A DNA stretch of 64,000 nt, taken from Actinoplanes sp. M2I2. Its GTDB lineage: Bacteria > Actinomycetota > Actinomycetes > Mycobacteriales > Micromonosporaceae. The stretch lies in the NCBI RefSeq assembly GCF_023544445.1, contig NZ_JALPVJ010000018.1, positions 62,001 to 126,000 on the forward strand, given 5' to 3'. This document shows, piece by piece, positions 1-7,425 of this stretch (the first letter of the stretch is position 1; each line of letters begins with the position of its first letter). Position numbers and translations under genes: made by a program. The notes under the pieces are model-generated. The model did not search any database, had not been told where the DNA came from, and was given only the letters and a program-made list of their open reading frames with translations.

Positions 1-132
1 CGCTTCGCCGGCGCCGACCTCAGCCCGAGCACGCCCCGGCTGATCGTCGGGGCGGGCGGCGGGGACGGCGAGACGGTGCCCTTGAAGCAGCTGCTCGACA
101 AGCGGCTCGAGGCGGGAGTCTCCTGGCCTTGA
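1..132 (+). CDS. C-terminal end of an unidentified protein (partial)
   Basis: The first frame is open from the window edge to a TGA at 130-132 and encodes 43 residues ending in LEAGVSWP. Nothing in this short tail identifies a family. Its stop overlaps the TTG start of the carboxypeptidase gene (TTGA, 129-132), so the two genes are probably translationally coupled and in one operon. Confidence 0.6.
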   Translation, partial: RFAGADLSPSTPRLIVGAGGGDGETVPLKQLLDKRLEAGVSWP

Positions 133-1385
133 TCCGTCATGCTCTGGCGGCGGTCTGCGCCGCCGCCCTGACCCTTCCCGCCCCGGCCCTGGGGGCGGGC
201 CCTGTTTCTGGTGCGGCACCGGCCGCCGCGGCCGGGCGGGCCGAGGTTCCCTGCCCCAAGCCGAAGGTCGCCCCGCCGCCCAACCGGCCGGCTCCCCCGG
301 TGCCGCCGCCCGACGACCCGGTCGGCAGCGCGATCGGCGGGGACGCGCTCGCGACCCACGGCCTGGTCGTCCCGGCCGGAGCCAAGCCGCCGCCCGCGGT
401 GACGGCGACCACCTGGATGGTCGCCGACCTCGACACCGGCGAAGTGCTGGGCGGGTGCGGGCCGCACGTCTTCCACACCCCGGCCAGCGTGCAGAAGACC
501 CTGCTGGCCGCCACCGTGATCGGCAAACTCGAGCCCAAGCAGCGGATGACCGTGGTCCCCGGCGACCTGGACATCGAGCCCGGCAGCTCGGCCGTCGGGC
601 TGCTCGTGGGCGGCAAGTACCCCATCTCCACGCTGTGGCTGGGCCTGATGCTCAACTCGGGCAACGACGCGGCCAACGCGCTGGCCCGGCTGGCCGGTGG
701 CGGCGGGCCCGACGGGGTGGCCCGGACGGTGGCCGAGATGAATGCGACAGCGCGGCGCATCGGCGCCTACCAGACCCACGCCGTCACGCCCTCGGGCCTC
801 GACGGCAAGGGCCAGTTCACCAGCGCGTACGACCTGGCCCTGATCGCCCGGGTGGCCTTCGCCAACGCCGACTTCCGCCGCTACGTGCTCACCGAGCGGG
901 CCCAGATGCCGGCCCAGCCGCACCTGAAGAAGGGCGGCTTCCAGTTCCAGAACGAGAACAAGCTGATCTTCAACTACCCGGGCGCGCTGGGCGGCAAGAC
1001 CGGCTTCACGACGCTGGCCCGGCACAGTTACGTGGGCGCGGCCCAGCGCAACGGCCGCCGCCTGGTGGTGACTCTGCTGGGCGCCGAGGCGCGCCCGCTG
1101 CGGGGCTGGCAACAGGGCGCCGCCCTGCTCGACTGGGGGTTCTCGCTCCCCCGGGACGAGTCGGTCGGCAAGCTGGTCTCCCCGGAGGACATGGCCACCG
1201 CCGAGCCCTCCCCCACCCCGAAGCCGGCGGTCGCGCCCAAGGCAGCAGTCACCGACGCGAAGCAGGACGACCCGCCGCGGGCCCTGTCGTTCCTCGCGGC
1301 CGCCTCCGTCGCCCTGGTCCTGGCCGGCGCCCCGCTGCTGCTCCTGCTGACCCAGCGCCGCCGCCGACGCCCGGGCCGCCGCTGA
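129..1385 (+). CDS. D-alanyl-D-alanine carboxypeptidase (peptidase S11)
   Basis: Low-molecular-weight penicillin-binding protein that removes the terminal D-Ala from peptidoglycan pentapeptides outside the cytoplasmic membrane. The three active-site motifs are present and well spaced: SVQK (Ser120, Lys123), SGN (177-179) and KTG (290-292). An N-terminal signal peptide covers about residues 1-35, followed by a Pro-rich linker. The C-terminus has a hydrophobic segment followed by a run of arginines, so the mature enzyme is probably membrane-anchored with a cytoplasmic basic tail. The start is TTG at 129, overlapping the upstream stop; I saw no better in-frame start before the signal peptide. 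418 residues is normal for actinobacterial S11 enzymes. Confidence 0.93.
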   Translation: MIRHALAAVCAAALTLPAPALGAGPVSGAAPAAAAGRAEVPCPKPKVAPPPNRPAPPVPPPDDPVGSAIGGDALATHGLVVPAGAKPPPAVTATTWMVADLDTGEVLGGCGPHVFHTPASVQKTLLAATVIGKLEPKQRMTVVPGDLDIEPGSSAVGLLVGGKYPISTLWLGLMLNSGNDAANALARLAGGGGPDGVARTVAEMNATARRIGAYQTHAVTPSGLDGKGQFTSAYDLALIARVAFANADFRRYVLTERAQMPAQPHLKKGGFQFQNENKLIFNYPGALGGKTGFTTLARHSYVGAAQRNGRRLVVTLLGAEARPLRGWQQGAALLDWGFSLPRDESVGKLVSPEDMATAEPSPTPKPAVAPKAAVTDAKQDDPPRALSFLAAASVALVLAGAPLLLLLTQRRRRRPGRR

Positions 1386-1394
1386 CTCGTACCG

Positions 1395-1910
1395 TCAGGG
1401 GAGCAGCCAGCCCGACCAGAGCAGGCCGAAGACCCAGATGACGGCGACCGCCAGCGCCGTCGTGAACTCGATCAGCATGGCCATGCCGGCCGCGTGCAGC
1501 GCCTGCTTGGTGGAGGGCCAGGCCCGGCCCGCGCCCAGGCGAGCGCGCTCGACCAGATAGATGCCGAGCACGAAGCCCAGCGGCAGGCCGAGCACCGGGA
1601 TCACGAAGAAGCCGATCACCCCGAGCAGGCCGCCGGCCAGCAGGGCCGAGTTGGGTACGCCGGCGCTCTTGAGGCGGCGGCCGGGCACCAGGTATTTCAC
1701 CAGGGCGCCGAGCAGGGCCACGGCGGTGGCCACGCCGAACGCCAGCCAGCGGACCCCGCTGCTGCCCTCGCCGAGCGCGGCCCAGAGCAGCACCCCGGCC
1801 CAGCTGAGGAGCAGGCCGGGGACGACCGGCACCACGACGCCGACCACACCGACGGCGATCGCCAAGCCGGCGATCAAGTTGATCACCCACGCGCTGTCGG
1901 TCAGACCCAT
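1395..1910 (-). CDS. DUF456 family membrane protein
   Basis: 171-residue integral membrane protein with glycine- and valine-rich hydrophobic segments through most of its length (for example GLAIAVGVVGVVVPVVPG near the N-terminus), as in the DUF456 family. Function unknown. The frame is open further upstream (to 2144), but that extension is Arg/His-rich and runs into the intergenic repeats, so the ATG at 1908-1910 (MGLTDSAW) is taken as the start. It converges on the carboxypeptidase gene with only 9 bases between the stops. Confidence 0.82.
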   Translation of the reverse strand: MGLTDSAWVINLIAGLAIAVGVVGVVVPVVPGLLLSWAGVLLWAALGEGSSGVRWLAFGVATAVALLGALVKYLVPGRRLKSAGVPNSALLAGGLLGVIGFFVIPVLGLPLGFVLGIYLVERARLGAGRAWPSTKQALHAAGMAMLIEFTTALAVAVIWVFGLLWSGWLLP

Positions 1911-2021
1911 GCGCCCAAGGTGCCAGGCCGCCGCAACGGCGAAAAGACGCAGCGCCGAAGTCTCAACCAACCCACAGCCATTCCGATGCTCAAACCAACA
2001 CACCCAGCCACCCGACACACC

Positions 2022-2059
2022 CCTGTGAGCGACCCGAGTTCGTCCTGTGAGCGACCCGA
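2022..2059. repeat. 16-bp direct repeat, two copies
   Basis: CCTGTGAGCGACCCGA occurs at 2022-2037 and again, identical, at 2044-2059 (period 22). It lies in the 511-base gene-free region 1911-2421 upstream of a sigma factor gene. It could be a pair of protein-binding sites; nothing identifies the protein. Confidence 0.75.
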
Positions 2060-2072
2060 CCCGCGATCGCCG

Positions 2073-2147
2073 CCGGTGAGATGCCAGTCGGTTTGTCGAC
2101 GTCCGCGGGGTTTGCGGACGGCGGCAAATCGCCTGGCATCTCACCGG
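2073..2147. repeat. 15-bp perfect inverted repeat joined to the tandem array
   Basis: CCGGTGAGATGCCAG (2073-2087) is the exact reverse complement of CTGGCATCTCACCGG (2133-2147), and the right arm is also the start of the first 59-bp repeat. Between the arms a smaller inverted repeat, GTCCGC/GCGGAC, lies at 2101-2119. The arrangement could form a long hairpin or mark an inverted partial repeat copy. Confidence 0.8.
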
Positions 2148-2309
2148 TTACAAGGCGATCGCTCGCCGAGCGAAGCGAGGCCATGTAACAGCTGGCATCT
2201 CACCGGTTACAAGGCGATCGCTCGCCGAGCGAAGCGAGGCCATGTAACAGCTGGCATCTCACCGGTTACAAGGCGATCGCTCGCCGAGCGAAGCGAGGCC
2301 ATGTAACAG
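2133..2309. repeat. Three perfect tandem copies of a 59-bp unit
   Basis: Three identical 59-bp units lie head to tail at 2133-2191, 2192-2250 and 2251-2309. Each begins CTGGCATCTCACCGG and ends GCCATGTAACAG. Within each unit GTTACA and TGTAAC, with GGC/GCC inside, form an imperfect hairpin around a GC-rich core (CGCTCGCCGAGCG). There are no spacers, so this is not CRISPR. No coding gene lies in 1911-2421. The array sits 112 bases upstream of the downstream sigma gene start. Confidence 0.92.
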
Positions 2310-2421
2310 CAACCGTCGCGCACCCGGTTGTCACTTCAACGGGACCCGACCGTTGACGAACCTCCCTGTGTACGCCGGAGAGCCCAGCCACAAGGGCCGC
2401 CGACAACGGGGGGAACCACAC

Positions 2422-3339
2422 ATGACCAGCACCGCGACGACCGCTGCCGACTTCACTGCCGACACCGCCGCCACGACGGTGCTGTCCGCCGCCGAGCAGG
2501 AGGAGATCATCCGCACCCACATGCCGCTGGTCGGCCACCTGGTGCGCGACATGCTCAGCCGCATCCCGAACCACATCCACCGGGACGACCTGACCAGCGC
2601 CGGCCTGCACGCCCTGGTCACCGCGGCCCGCAGCTGGGACCCGGACCGCGGCATCCCGTTCCACCGGTTCGCCAGCACCCGCATCCGCGGCGCCATCCTC
2701 GACGAGCTGCGGGCCCTCGACTGGGCGACCCGTTCGGTGCGCACCAAGGCCCGCGCCACCGACACCACCCGCCAGCAGCTGACCACCACGCTGGGCCGTA
2801 CGCCCACCGCCGACGAGCTGGCCCAGGCGCTCGGCACCACGACCAGCGAGCTCAAGCAGACCGACACCGACGTGCAGCGCGCGACCGTGCTGTCGCTGCA
2901 GGGCTTCACCACCAGCAGCGCCGACGACCTGGTCACCGAGAAGACGCCCGGCCCGGAGGACATGCTGCTGCGCCGCGAGCAGATCGGCTACCTGCACCAC
3001 GCGATCAGCTCGCTGCCGGAGCGGCTGCAGGTCGTCGTCACCGAGTACTTCCTGAACGAGCGCCCGATGGCCGACATCGCCGCCGACCTCGGGGTCACCG
3101 AGTCGCGGGTGTCGCAGCTGCGCGCCGAGGCGCTGTCGCTGCTCAAGGACGGCCTGAACACGCACCTGAACCCCGACCTGGCCCCGGTGCCGGACAACCC
3201 GGAGAGCATCGTCGCGCGTCGCCGCGCCAGCTACTACAACAGCATCGCCGAGAGCACGTCGATGCACAGCCGGCTGGCGATGACCAACGCGCACGGCCAC
3301 ACCACGTTCAGCCGCGGCGTGCCGGTCGCGGCCGCATAA
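2422..3339 (+). CDS. FliA/WhiG-type RNA polymerase sigma factor (copy 1)
   Basis: 305-residue group 3 sigma-70 factor. Region 2 (about 25-105) carries GHLVRDML and the RIRGAILDELRALDW block typical of FliA/WhiG; region 3 follows, and region 4 (about 195-250) has the recognition helix segment GVTESRVSQLRAEAL. Such factors direct flagellar or sporulation genes; in zoosporic actinomycetes either role is possible. The ATG at 2422 follows a purine-rich GGGGGGAA element; the in-frame extension to 2353 looks non-coding. A tail of about 50 residues after region 4 contains ARRRASYYNSI and SRLA, a motif shared with the paralogue at 6574-7425. The tandem 59-bp array lies just upstream. Confidence 0.9.
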   Translation: MTSTATTAADFTADTAATTVLSAAEQEEIIRTHMPLVGHLVRDMLSRIPNHIHRDDLTSAGLHALVTAARSWDPDRGIPFHRFASTRIRGAILDELRALDWATRSVRTKARATDTTRQQLTTTLGRTPTADELAQALGTTTSELKQTDTDVQRATVLSLQGFTTSSADDLVTEKTPGPEDMLLRREQIGYLHHAISSLPERLQVVVTEYFLNERPMADIAADLGVTESRVSQLRAEALSLLKDGLNTHLNPDLAPVPDNPESIVARRRASYYNSIAESTSMHSRLAMTNAHGHTTFSRGVPVAAA

Positions 3340-3346
3340 CGGACTC

Positions 3347-3380
3347 AAAGGGGGGCTCGGCGAAAGCCGAGCCCCCCTTT
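3347..3380. terminator. Bidirectional intrinsic terminator
   Basis: A perfect 15-bp stem (3347-3361 with 3366-3380) closes on a GAAA tetraloop. The arms begin AAA and end TTT, so the structure can end transcripts from both converging genes, the sigma factor on the plus strand and helD on the minus strand. Confidence 0.9.
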
Positions 3381-3390
3381 GCCGCACGCG

Positions 3391-5700
3391 TCAGGCCAGG
3401 GCGCTCAGCACCTTGGGCAGGTCGGCCGTGTGCAGCACGCCGAGGCGACGGGTGGCCCGGGTGACCGCCACATAGAGGTCGGACAGGCCGCGCGGGCTCT
3501 CGGCGATGATCTCGTCGGGTTCGACCACGATCACCGCGTCGAACTCGAGGCCCTTGGCCTGCCGCACGGTGAGCAGCACCACCTGGTTGAGCAGGTCGGG
3601 CTGCTCACCGACGGCCGCGCCGGGGACCGCCTCGACGAGCTCGCGGCCCAGGTCGGCCTCGCGCGCCTCGGGGACGATCACGGCGACGCGCCCCTCGCCG
3701 GCCTCGGCCGCCTCCAGGCGTACCGCGGCGATCACCTCGGACGGCAGCGCCACCGACGGCACCCGCAGCGCCCAGGGCTCGACCCCGGCCGAGCGCACCG
3801 ACCGCGGTGGCTCGAGAGCCGGGTCGACCGCCGCCAGCACGTCGGCCGCCACCGCCATCACCTCGGCCGGCGTGCGGTAGTTGACGGTCAGCTCGACGAG
3901 GTTCCAGCGCTGGGCCACGAACGGCTCGAAGACCTGCTCCCACGTCGTGGTGCCGGCCAGCTCGGAGGTCTGGGCGACGTCGCCGACGACGGTCATCGAG
4001 CGGCTCGGGCAGCGCCGCATGAGCAGGCGCCACGCCATCGGCGAGAGCTCCTGGGCCTCGTCGACGATGACATGACCGAACACCCAGGTACGGTCGGCGG
4101 CCGCACGTTCGGCGGCGGTGCGCGTGTCGAGCACCTCGTGCCGCTCGACGAACGCGCTCGCGTCCACGACGTCGATCGCGGACAGGATCTCTTCCTCCTG
4201 GTCCTCGAAGTCGAGCGAGCGCGAGCCTTCGACGATCTCGAGCACACCCTCGGCGTACTCGATGGCCTCGCGCCTCTCCTGCGCGGCCTGCCGGGCCTTG
4301 AGCGTGTCGTCGACGCCCAGCAGCTCGGCCAGCTCGTCCAGCAGCGGCACGTCGGCCGGGGTCCACCGGGCGTCGTGATCGCGCAGCAGCAGGGCACGCT
4401 CGGCCGCGGTGAGCTCGGTCCCGGCCGACGCGAGCCGATCGGCGTCGCTGAGCAGCTCGCGGAGCACCCGGCGCGGGGTCAGCACCGGCCAGAAGTCGAA
4501 CAGCACCCGCTGGACGTCGACGTCCTCGCGCAGCTCGCGGCGGGTTTCGGCCAGGTCGGCCGCGGAGAGCAGGTTCTCCCCGCCCAGCGGGTCGGCGCCG
4601 ATCCGCTCGGCGATCTGGAGCGACAGCGCGTGGATCGCCTCGGTGACGAAGATCGACCGGGCCACGTTGTGCGGGCGGCCGGGTCGGCGGGCGGCCGCGC
4701 GGGCATCCTCGAGGACGGCGCGCTCGATGCGCAGCGGATAGCCGTCGTGGTCGACCTCGACGAAGTCGGCCGGCACGGTCTGCCAGTCGGCGACCGCGCG
4801 GGCCAGCACGTCCAGCATCACGGTGCGGCCCTTGAGGGCGGCCGCGGCCGCCGGTTCCACGGCCCGGGCCCGTACGCCGGGGAACATGTCGCCGAGGGTC
4901 GCGAGCAGCACCCCGGTCTCGGCCAGCGACGGCAGCACCTGGGAGATGTAGCGCAGGAAGGTCGGGTTGGGACCGAGGATCAGCACACCCTGCTTGGTGA
5001 GCTGGGCCCGGTACGTGTAGAGCAGGTAGGCCGCCCGGTGCAGCGCGACGGCGGTCTTGCCGGTGCCCGGCCCGCCCTGCACGACCATCACGCCGTTGAG
5101 ACCGGCCCGGATCACCTCGTCCTGCTCGGCCTGGATGGTCTCGACGATGTCGCGCATCCGGCCGGTGCGGCTGGCGGTCAGCGCGGACAGCAGCGCCGCC
5201 TCGCCGGTCACGTCCTCGCGGCCGCCGGCGCCCGCCTCGAGATCGAGCACCTCGTCGTCGATGGCGGTCAGCGTCCGGCCCTTGGTGCGCAGGTGGCGCC
5301 GCCGGGTCACCCCGTCCGGCGACACCGCGGTGGCCAGATAGAACGCCCGGGCGGCCGGAGCCCGCCAGTCGACCAGAAGCGGGTCACGATCGTGTTCCTC
5401 GGCCGAGAGCCCGAGCCGTCCGATGTAGCGCGGCTGGTCGGCCGCGAAATCGAGCCGGCCGAAACAGAGACCGTTCTCGACCGCATTCATCTGCGCGAGT
5501 TGTTCGGCGTAATGACTGCGGGTCGCCTCACGTTGCGCGCGTCCCTGCGGCGTGCCGCCGCCCTCGAGCAGAATGGCCCGGAGACGGTCGTCGGCCTGCG
5601 TACGCAGGCTGTCCAGCCGGTTGTAGAGGGTGGTGAGGTACGCCTGTTCGGCACGGAGGTCGTCGTCTCGCGTCACCGCGGCGGAGCTTGACAAAGCCAC
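3391..5700 (-). CDS. helD: HelD-like RNA polymerase-recycling ATPase (UvrD/Rep superfamily 1)
   Basis: 769-residue superfamily 1 helicase-like ATPase. It has an N-terminal coiled-coil-like region (about 10-75, with the LYNRLDSLRTQADDRL stretch), a Walker A GGPGTGKTAVALHR (about 205-218), and C-terminal motifs FGHVIVDEAQELSPMAW (Walker B) and VAVTRATRRLGVLH (motif VI). This layout matches actinobacterial HelD, which dissociates stalled RNA polymerase from DNA and in some species confers rifamycin tolerance. The frame starts at GTG 5698-5700, but the AAGGGGAG ribosome site sits too close to it, so the TTG at 5692-5694 (LSSSAAV) may be the real start. The upstream region is AT-rich and carries a divergent candidate sRNA. 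Confidence 0.9.
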   Translation of the reverse strand: MALSSSAAVTRDDDLRAEQAYLTTLYNRLDSLRTQADDRLRAILLEGGGTPQGRAQREATRSHYAEQLAQMNAVENGLCFGRLDFAADQPRYIGRLGLSAEEHDRDPLLVDWRAPAARAFYLATAVSPDGVTRRRHLRTKGRTLTAIDDEVLDLEAGAGGREDVTGEAALLSALTASRTGRMRDIVETIQAEQDEVIRAGLNGVMVVQGGPGTGKTAVALHRAAYLLYTYRAQLTKQGVLILGPNPTFLRYISQVLPSLAETGVLLATLGDMFPGVRARAVEPAAAAALKGRTVMLDVLARAVADWQTVPADFVEVDHDGYPLRIERAVLEDARAAARRPGRPHNVARSIFVTEAIHALSLQIAERIGADPLGGENLLSAADLAETRRELREDVDVQRVLFDFWPVLTPRRVLRELLSDADRLASAGTELTAAERALLLRDHDARWTPADVPLLDELAELLGVDDTLKARQAAQERREAIEYAEGVLEIVEGSRSLDFEDQEEEILSAIDVVDASAFVERHEVLDTRTAAERAAADRTWVFGHVIVDEAQELSPMAWRLLMRRCPSRSMTVVGDVAQTSELAGTTTWEQVFEPFVAQRWNLVELTVNYRTPAEVMAVAADVLAAVDPALEPPRSVRSAGVEPWALRVPSVALPSEVIAAVRLEAAEAGEGRVAVIVPEAREADLGRELVEAVPGAAVGEQPDLLNQVVLLTVRQAKGLEFDAVIVVEPDEIIAESPRGLSDLYVAVTRATRRLGVLHTADLPKVLSALA

Positions 5701-5718
5701 TCCCCTTTGTGTTAAAAT
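5688..5718 (+). promoter_or_regulatory. Predicted sigma-70 promoter pointing away from helD
   Basis: TTGACA (5688-5693) and TAAAAT (5713-5718) are separated by 19 bases. The -35 box is a perfect consensus match, which is unusual in this GC-rich sequence. The -35 lies inside the first codons of helD, on the opposite strand. Predicted start about 5725. Confidence 0.5.
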
Positions 5719-5749
5719 ACGGACCCTGACGAGCTATTCATCGATCAAT

Positions 5750-5799
5750 CTTCTTTATCGATGAACCAGTTGACCTTCTTTATCGATGAACCAGTTGAC
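5750..5799. repeat. 25-bp perfect tandem duplication
   Basis: Two identical 25-bp units (5750-5774 and 5775-5799) begin CTTCTTTATCGATG and end AACCAGTTGAC. They lie within the candidate small RNA, upstream of helD, and are AT-rich compared with the surroundings. Confidence 0.9.
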
Positions 5800-5827
5800 G
5801 CTGACCTTGAAGTCGGCGTCTTTTTTT
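5797..5827 (+). terminator. Rho-independent terminator of the candidate sRNA
   Basis: GACGCTGAC (5797-5805) pairs with GTCGGCGTC (5812-5820), nine pairs including one G-U, across the loop CTTGAA, followed directly by seven T. It has the classic form on the plus strand; read on the minus strand there is no U-tract. Confidence 0.75.
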
Positions 5828-5890
5828 ATGTGCGGGAAACGCTTAGATTAGCGCATCGATCCCCGTGCTCCCAGTCGTGAGAGCCAGGTT

Positions 5891-5941
5891 ACGGCTCGCC
5901 GGTGAACTGTCGGCAATCCGTCAAGTTTCCCGGCGAGCCGT
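5891..5941. repeat. 12-bp inverted repeat before a lipoprotein gene
   Basis: ACGGCTCGCCGG (5891-5902) and CCGGCGAGCCGT (5930-5941) are exact reverse complements 27 bases apart, ending 33 bases before the ATG of the lipoprotein. It may be a leader hairpin or a dimeric protein-binding site. Confidence 0.6.
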
Positions 5942-5974
5942 TACGCACGACGGCCGATCCGGATTAACCCGGTC

Positions 5975-6490
5975 ATGACTCACAACCACCCGATCCGACG
6001 CCTCGGTGCTCTGACCCTCATCGCTGCCTCCGCCCTCGCCTTCTCCTCGGCGTGCACCGGTGACGACGAGGCCCCGGCCGGCGAGGCCGCCCAGGCGGCC
6101 GCGGGCGGCCCCGAGCCCAAGAGCATCGAAGCCGCCAAGTCGGCCGCGCAGACCGTGTTCGACCGCTTCGCCGGGGGCGACTTCGCCGGCGCCTGGGACA
6201 TGTACACCGCCGCGGGCAAGCAGGCGATCAGCAAGGCCGACTACGTGAAGCTCAACCAGGCCTGCTCCCGCAAGGGCCTGGCGATCCAGCTCACCAGCGC
6301 GCGGATGGAGGGGGCCGACCGGGCCGTCGTCATCGCCAAGCAGCTGGTCGCCGCGCAGTCGTACACCATGGTCTACGAGGCCGACTCCTGGAAGCTCGAG
6401 CCGGCCAAGGAGGGTCTGGCCCTCTACAAGCAGGGTGCGGCCAAGGCGATCGCGGCGCAGAAGAGGGCCGGCACCTGCGCCAACCAGTAA
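5975..6490 (+). CDS. Small secreted, probably lipid-anchored protein
   Basis: 171 residues. The N-terminus is a signal peptide with a basic start (MTHNHPIRR), a hydrophobic stretch and FSSAC ending at Cys27, an imperfect lipobox. A low-complexity acidic/Ala-rich linker follows (about 28-48), then a mature domain of about 120 residues (FDRFAGGDFAGAWDMY, TMVYEADSWKLEP) that resembles the small alpha+beta NTF2-like or DUF4878-type domains of secreted actinobacterial proteins. That resemblance is a guess. Two cysteines remain in the mature part (QACSRKG, AGTCANQ) and could pair. The ATG at 5975 is the only start that includes the whole signal peptide. Confidence 0.8.
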   Translation: MTHNHPIRRLGALTLIAASALAFSSACTGDDEAPAGEAAQAAAGGPEPKSIEAAKSAAQTVFDRFAGGDFAGAWDMYTAAGKQAISKADYVKLNQACSRKGLAIQLTSARMEGADRAVVIAKQLVAAQSYTMVYEADSWKLEPAKEGLALYKQGAAKAIAAQKRAGTCANQ

Positions 6491-6514
6491 TCCCGGCGCC
6501 CCTCGAAACGCGTC

Positions 6515-6543
6515 GGTGCCCGCCGCGAACCGCGGCGGGCACC
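6515..6543. terminator. Hairpin between converging genes
   Basis: GGTGCCCGCCGCG (6515-6527) pairs perfectly with CGCGGCGGGCACC (6531-6543) around the 3-base loop AAC. It lies between the lipoprotein stop and the sigma factor stop. There is no U-tract, so termination efficiency is uncertain. Confidence 0.6.
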
Positions 6544-6573
6544 ATCGTCGGGCAGCAGCTTCGTCCGGCCCCC

Positions 6574-7425
6574 TTAAGCGGCGACCGGCAGACCGTCCGG
6601 GCCGGTGCGCGCGAGGCGCGACTGCAGTGTTCCCCGGTCGCCGATCTGGTCGTAGTAGGCCGAGCGGCGACGGGCGACGCACCCGGGCTTGACCGGGTTC
6701 TCGGCGGCCAGCGCCGGGTCGAGGTGGGTGTTGAGGCCGTCCCGCAGCAGCTTCAGTGCCTCGGCGCGCAGCTGGGACACCCGCGACTCGGTGACCCCCA
6801 GGTCCTCGGCGATGCGGGCCATCGGCCGCTCGTCGAAGAAGTAGCCCCGCACCACGGCGCGGAGCCGCTCGGGGAGCGCCTCGATCGCGTCCAGCAGGTA
6901 GCCGAGCCGTTCCCGCCGGATCAGCATCTCCTCGGGACCGGCGCTCGGCTCGGTCACCATGTCGTCGGCGCCGGCGGTTGCGAAGCCCTGCAGGCTGAAC
7001 ACGACAGCCCGCTGGACGTCGTCGTCGGCGTGCTCGATGTCCTCGACCGAACAGCCCAGCCGGTCGGCCACCTCGCGGACCGTGGGCATGCGGCCCAGCT
7101 CGGCGATCAGCTCCTGCCGGGCCGTGTCGGCGCGCCGGGCCCGCTGACGCACCGAGCGGCTGGCCCAGTCGAGGCCCCGCAACTCGTCGAGCAGGGCGCC
7201 GCGGACCCGGGCCGCGGCGAACCGGGCGAACGGAACACCGCGCTCGGCGTCGTAACCCCGGGCCGCGTGGACCAGCGCGGCGTAGCCGGCCGAGAGCAGG
7301 TCGTCCCGGTTGACGTGGGCCGGGACCCGCGCCAGCATCTCGCGGACCAGATGGCCGACGAGCGGCATGTGGGCCTGGACGATGTCCTCGCGACGGCGGT
7401 CAGCAACAGGTGTGGCACCGCTCAT
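6574..7425 (-). CDS. FliA/WhiG-type RNA polymerase sigma factor (copy 2)
   Basis: 283-residue paralogue of the sigma factor at 2422-3339, alignable over its whole length. Regions shared include QAHMPLVGHLVREMLARVP, RVRGALLDELRGLDWASRSV and GVTESRVSQLRAEALKLLRDGLNTHL, so both probably recognise closely related promoters. The short tail after region 4 keeps ARRRSAYYDQI and SRLA, a signature shared with copy 1 and not expected in ordinary FliA. The ATG at 7423-7425 follows GAGGAGA. Being transcribed away from the DEAD-box gene, it shares the region 7426-7724 with that gene's leader. I cannot tell from sequence which copy serves motility and which differentiation. Confidence 0.9.
   Translation of the reverse strand: MSGATPVADRRREDIVQAHMPLVGHLVREMLARVPAHVNRDDLLSAGYAALVHAARGYDAERGVPFARFAAARVRGALLDELRGLDWASRSVRQRARRADTARQELIAELGRMPTVREVADRLGCSVEDIEHADDDVQRAVVFSLQGFATAGADDMVTEPSAGPEEMLIRRERLGYLLDAIEALPERLRAVVRGYFFDERPMARIAEDLGVTESRVSQLRAEALKLLRDGLNTHLDPALAAENPVKPGCVARRRSAYYDQIGDRGTLQSRLARTGPDGLPVAA

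Larger units (their letters stand above)
5725..5827 (+). ncRNA. Candidate small RNA divergent from helD
   Basis: A transcript of about 100 nt would run from the predicted promoter at 5688-5718 to the intrinsic terminator at 5797-5827. The interval is strikingly AT-rich for this genome, has no plausible reading frame with a start and ribosome site, and contains a 25-bp tandem duplication. It would be antisense to the helD leader or promoter region. The existence of the RNA is an inference from the promoter and terminator pair. Confidence 0.42.

Noticed and set aside
2133..2309. Possible CRISPR array
   Set aside because: The 59-bp units abut with no spacers and are longer than CRISPR repeats. 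No cas genes are present.
3379..5691. A 770-codon open frame opposite helD
   Set aside because: It exactly mirrors helD on the other strand. The product is His/Arg/Gly-rich with no domain, as expected for antisense frames in GC-rich coding DNA.
5710..5830. Short peptide on the minus strand (VNWFIDKEGQLVHR)
   Set aside because: No start codon or ribosome site precedes it, and the 25-bp duplication changes the frame, so it is not a gene.
5700..5860. Rifamycin-associated element upstream of helD
   Set aside because: I looked for the GGGGCTTGCGGCAAG-type inverted repeat seen upstream of rifamycin-inducible genes and did not find it.
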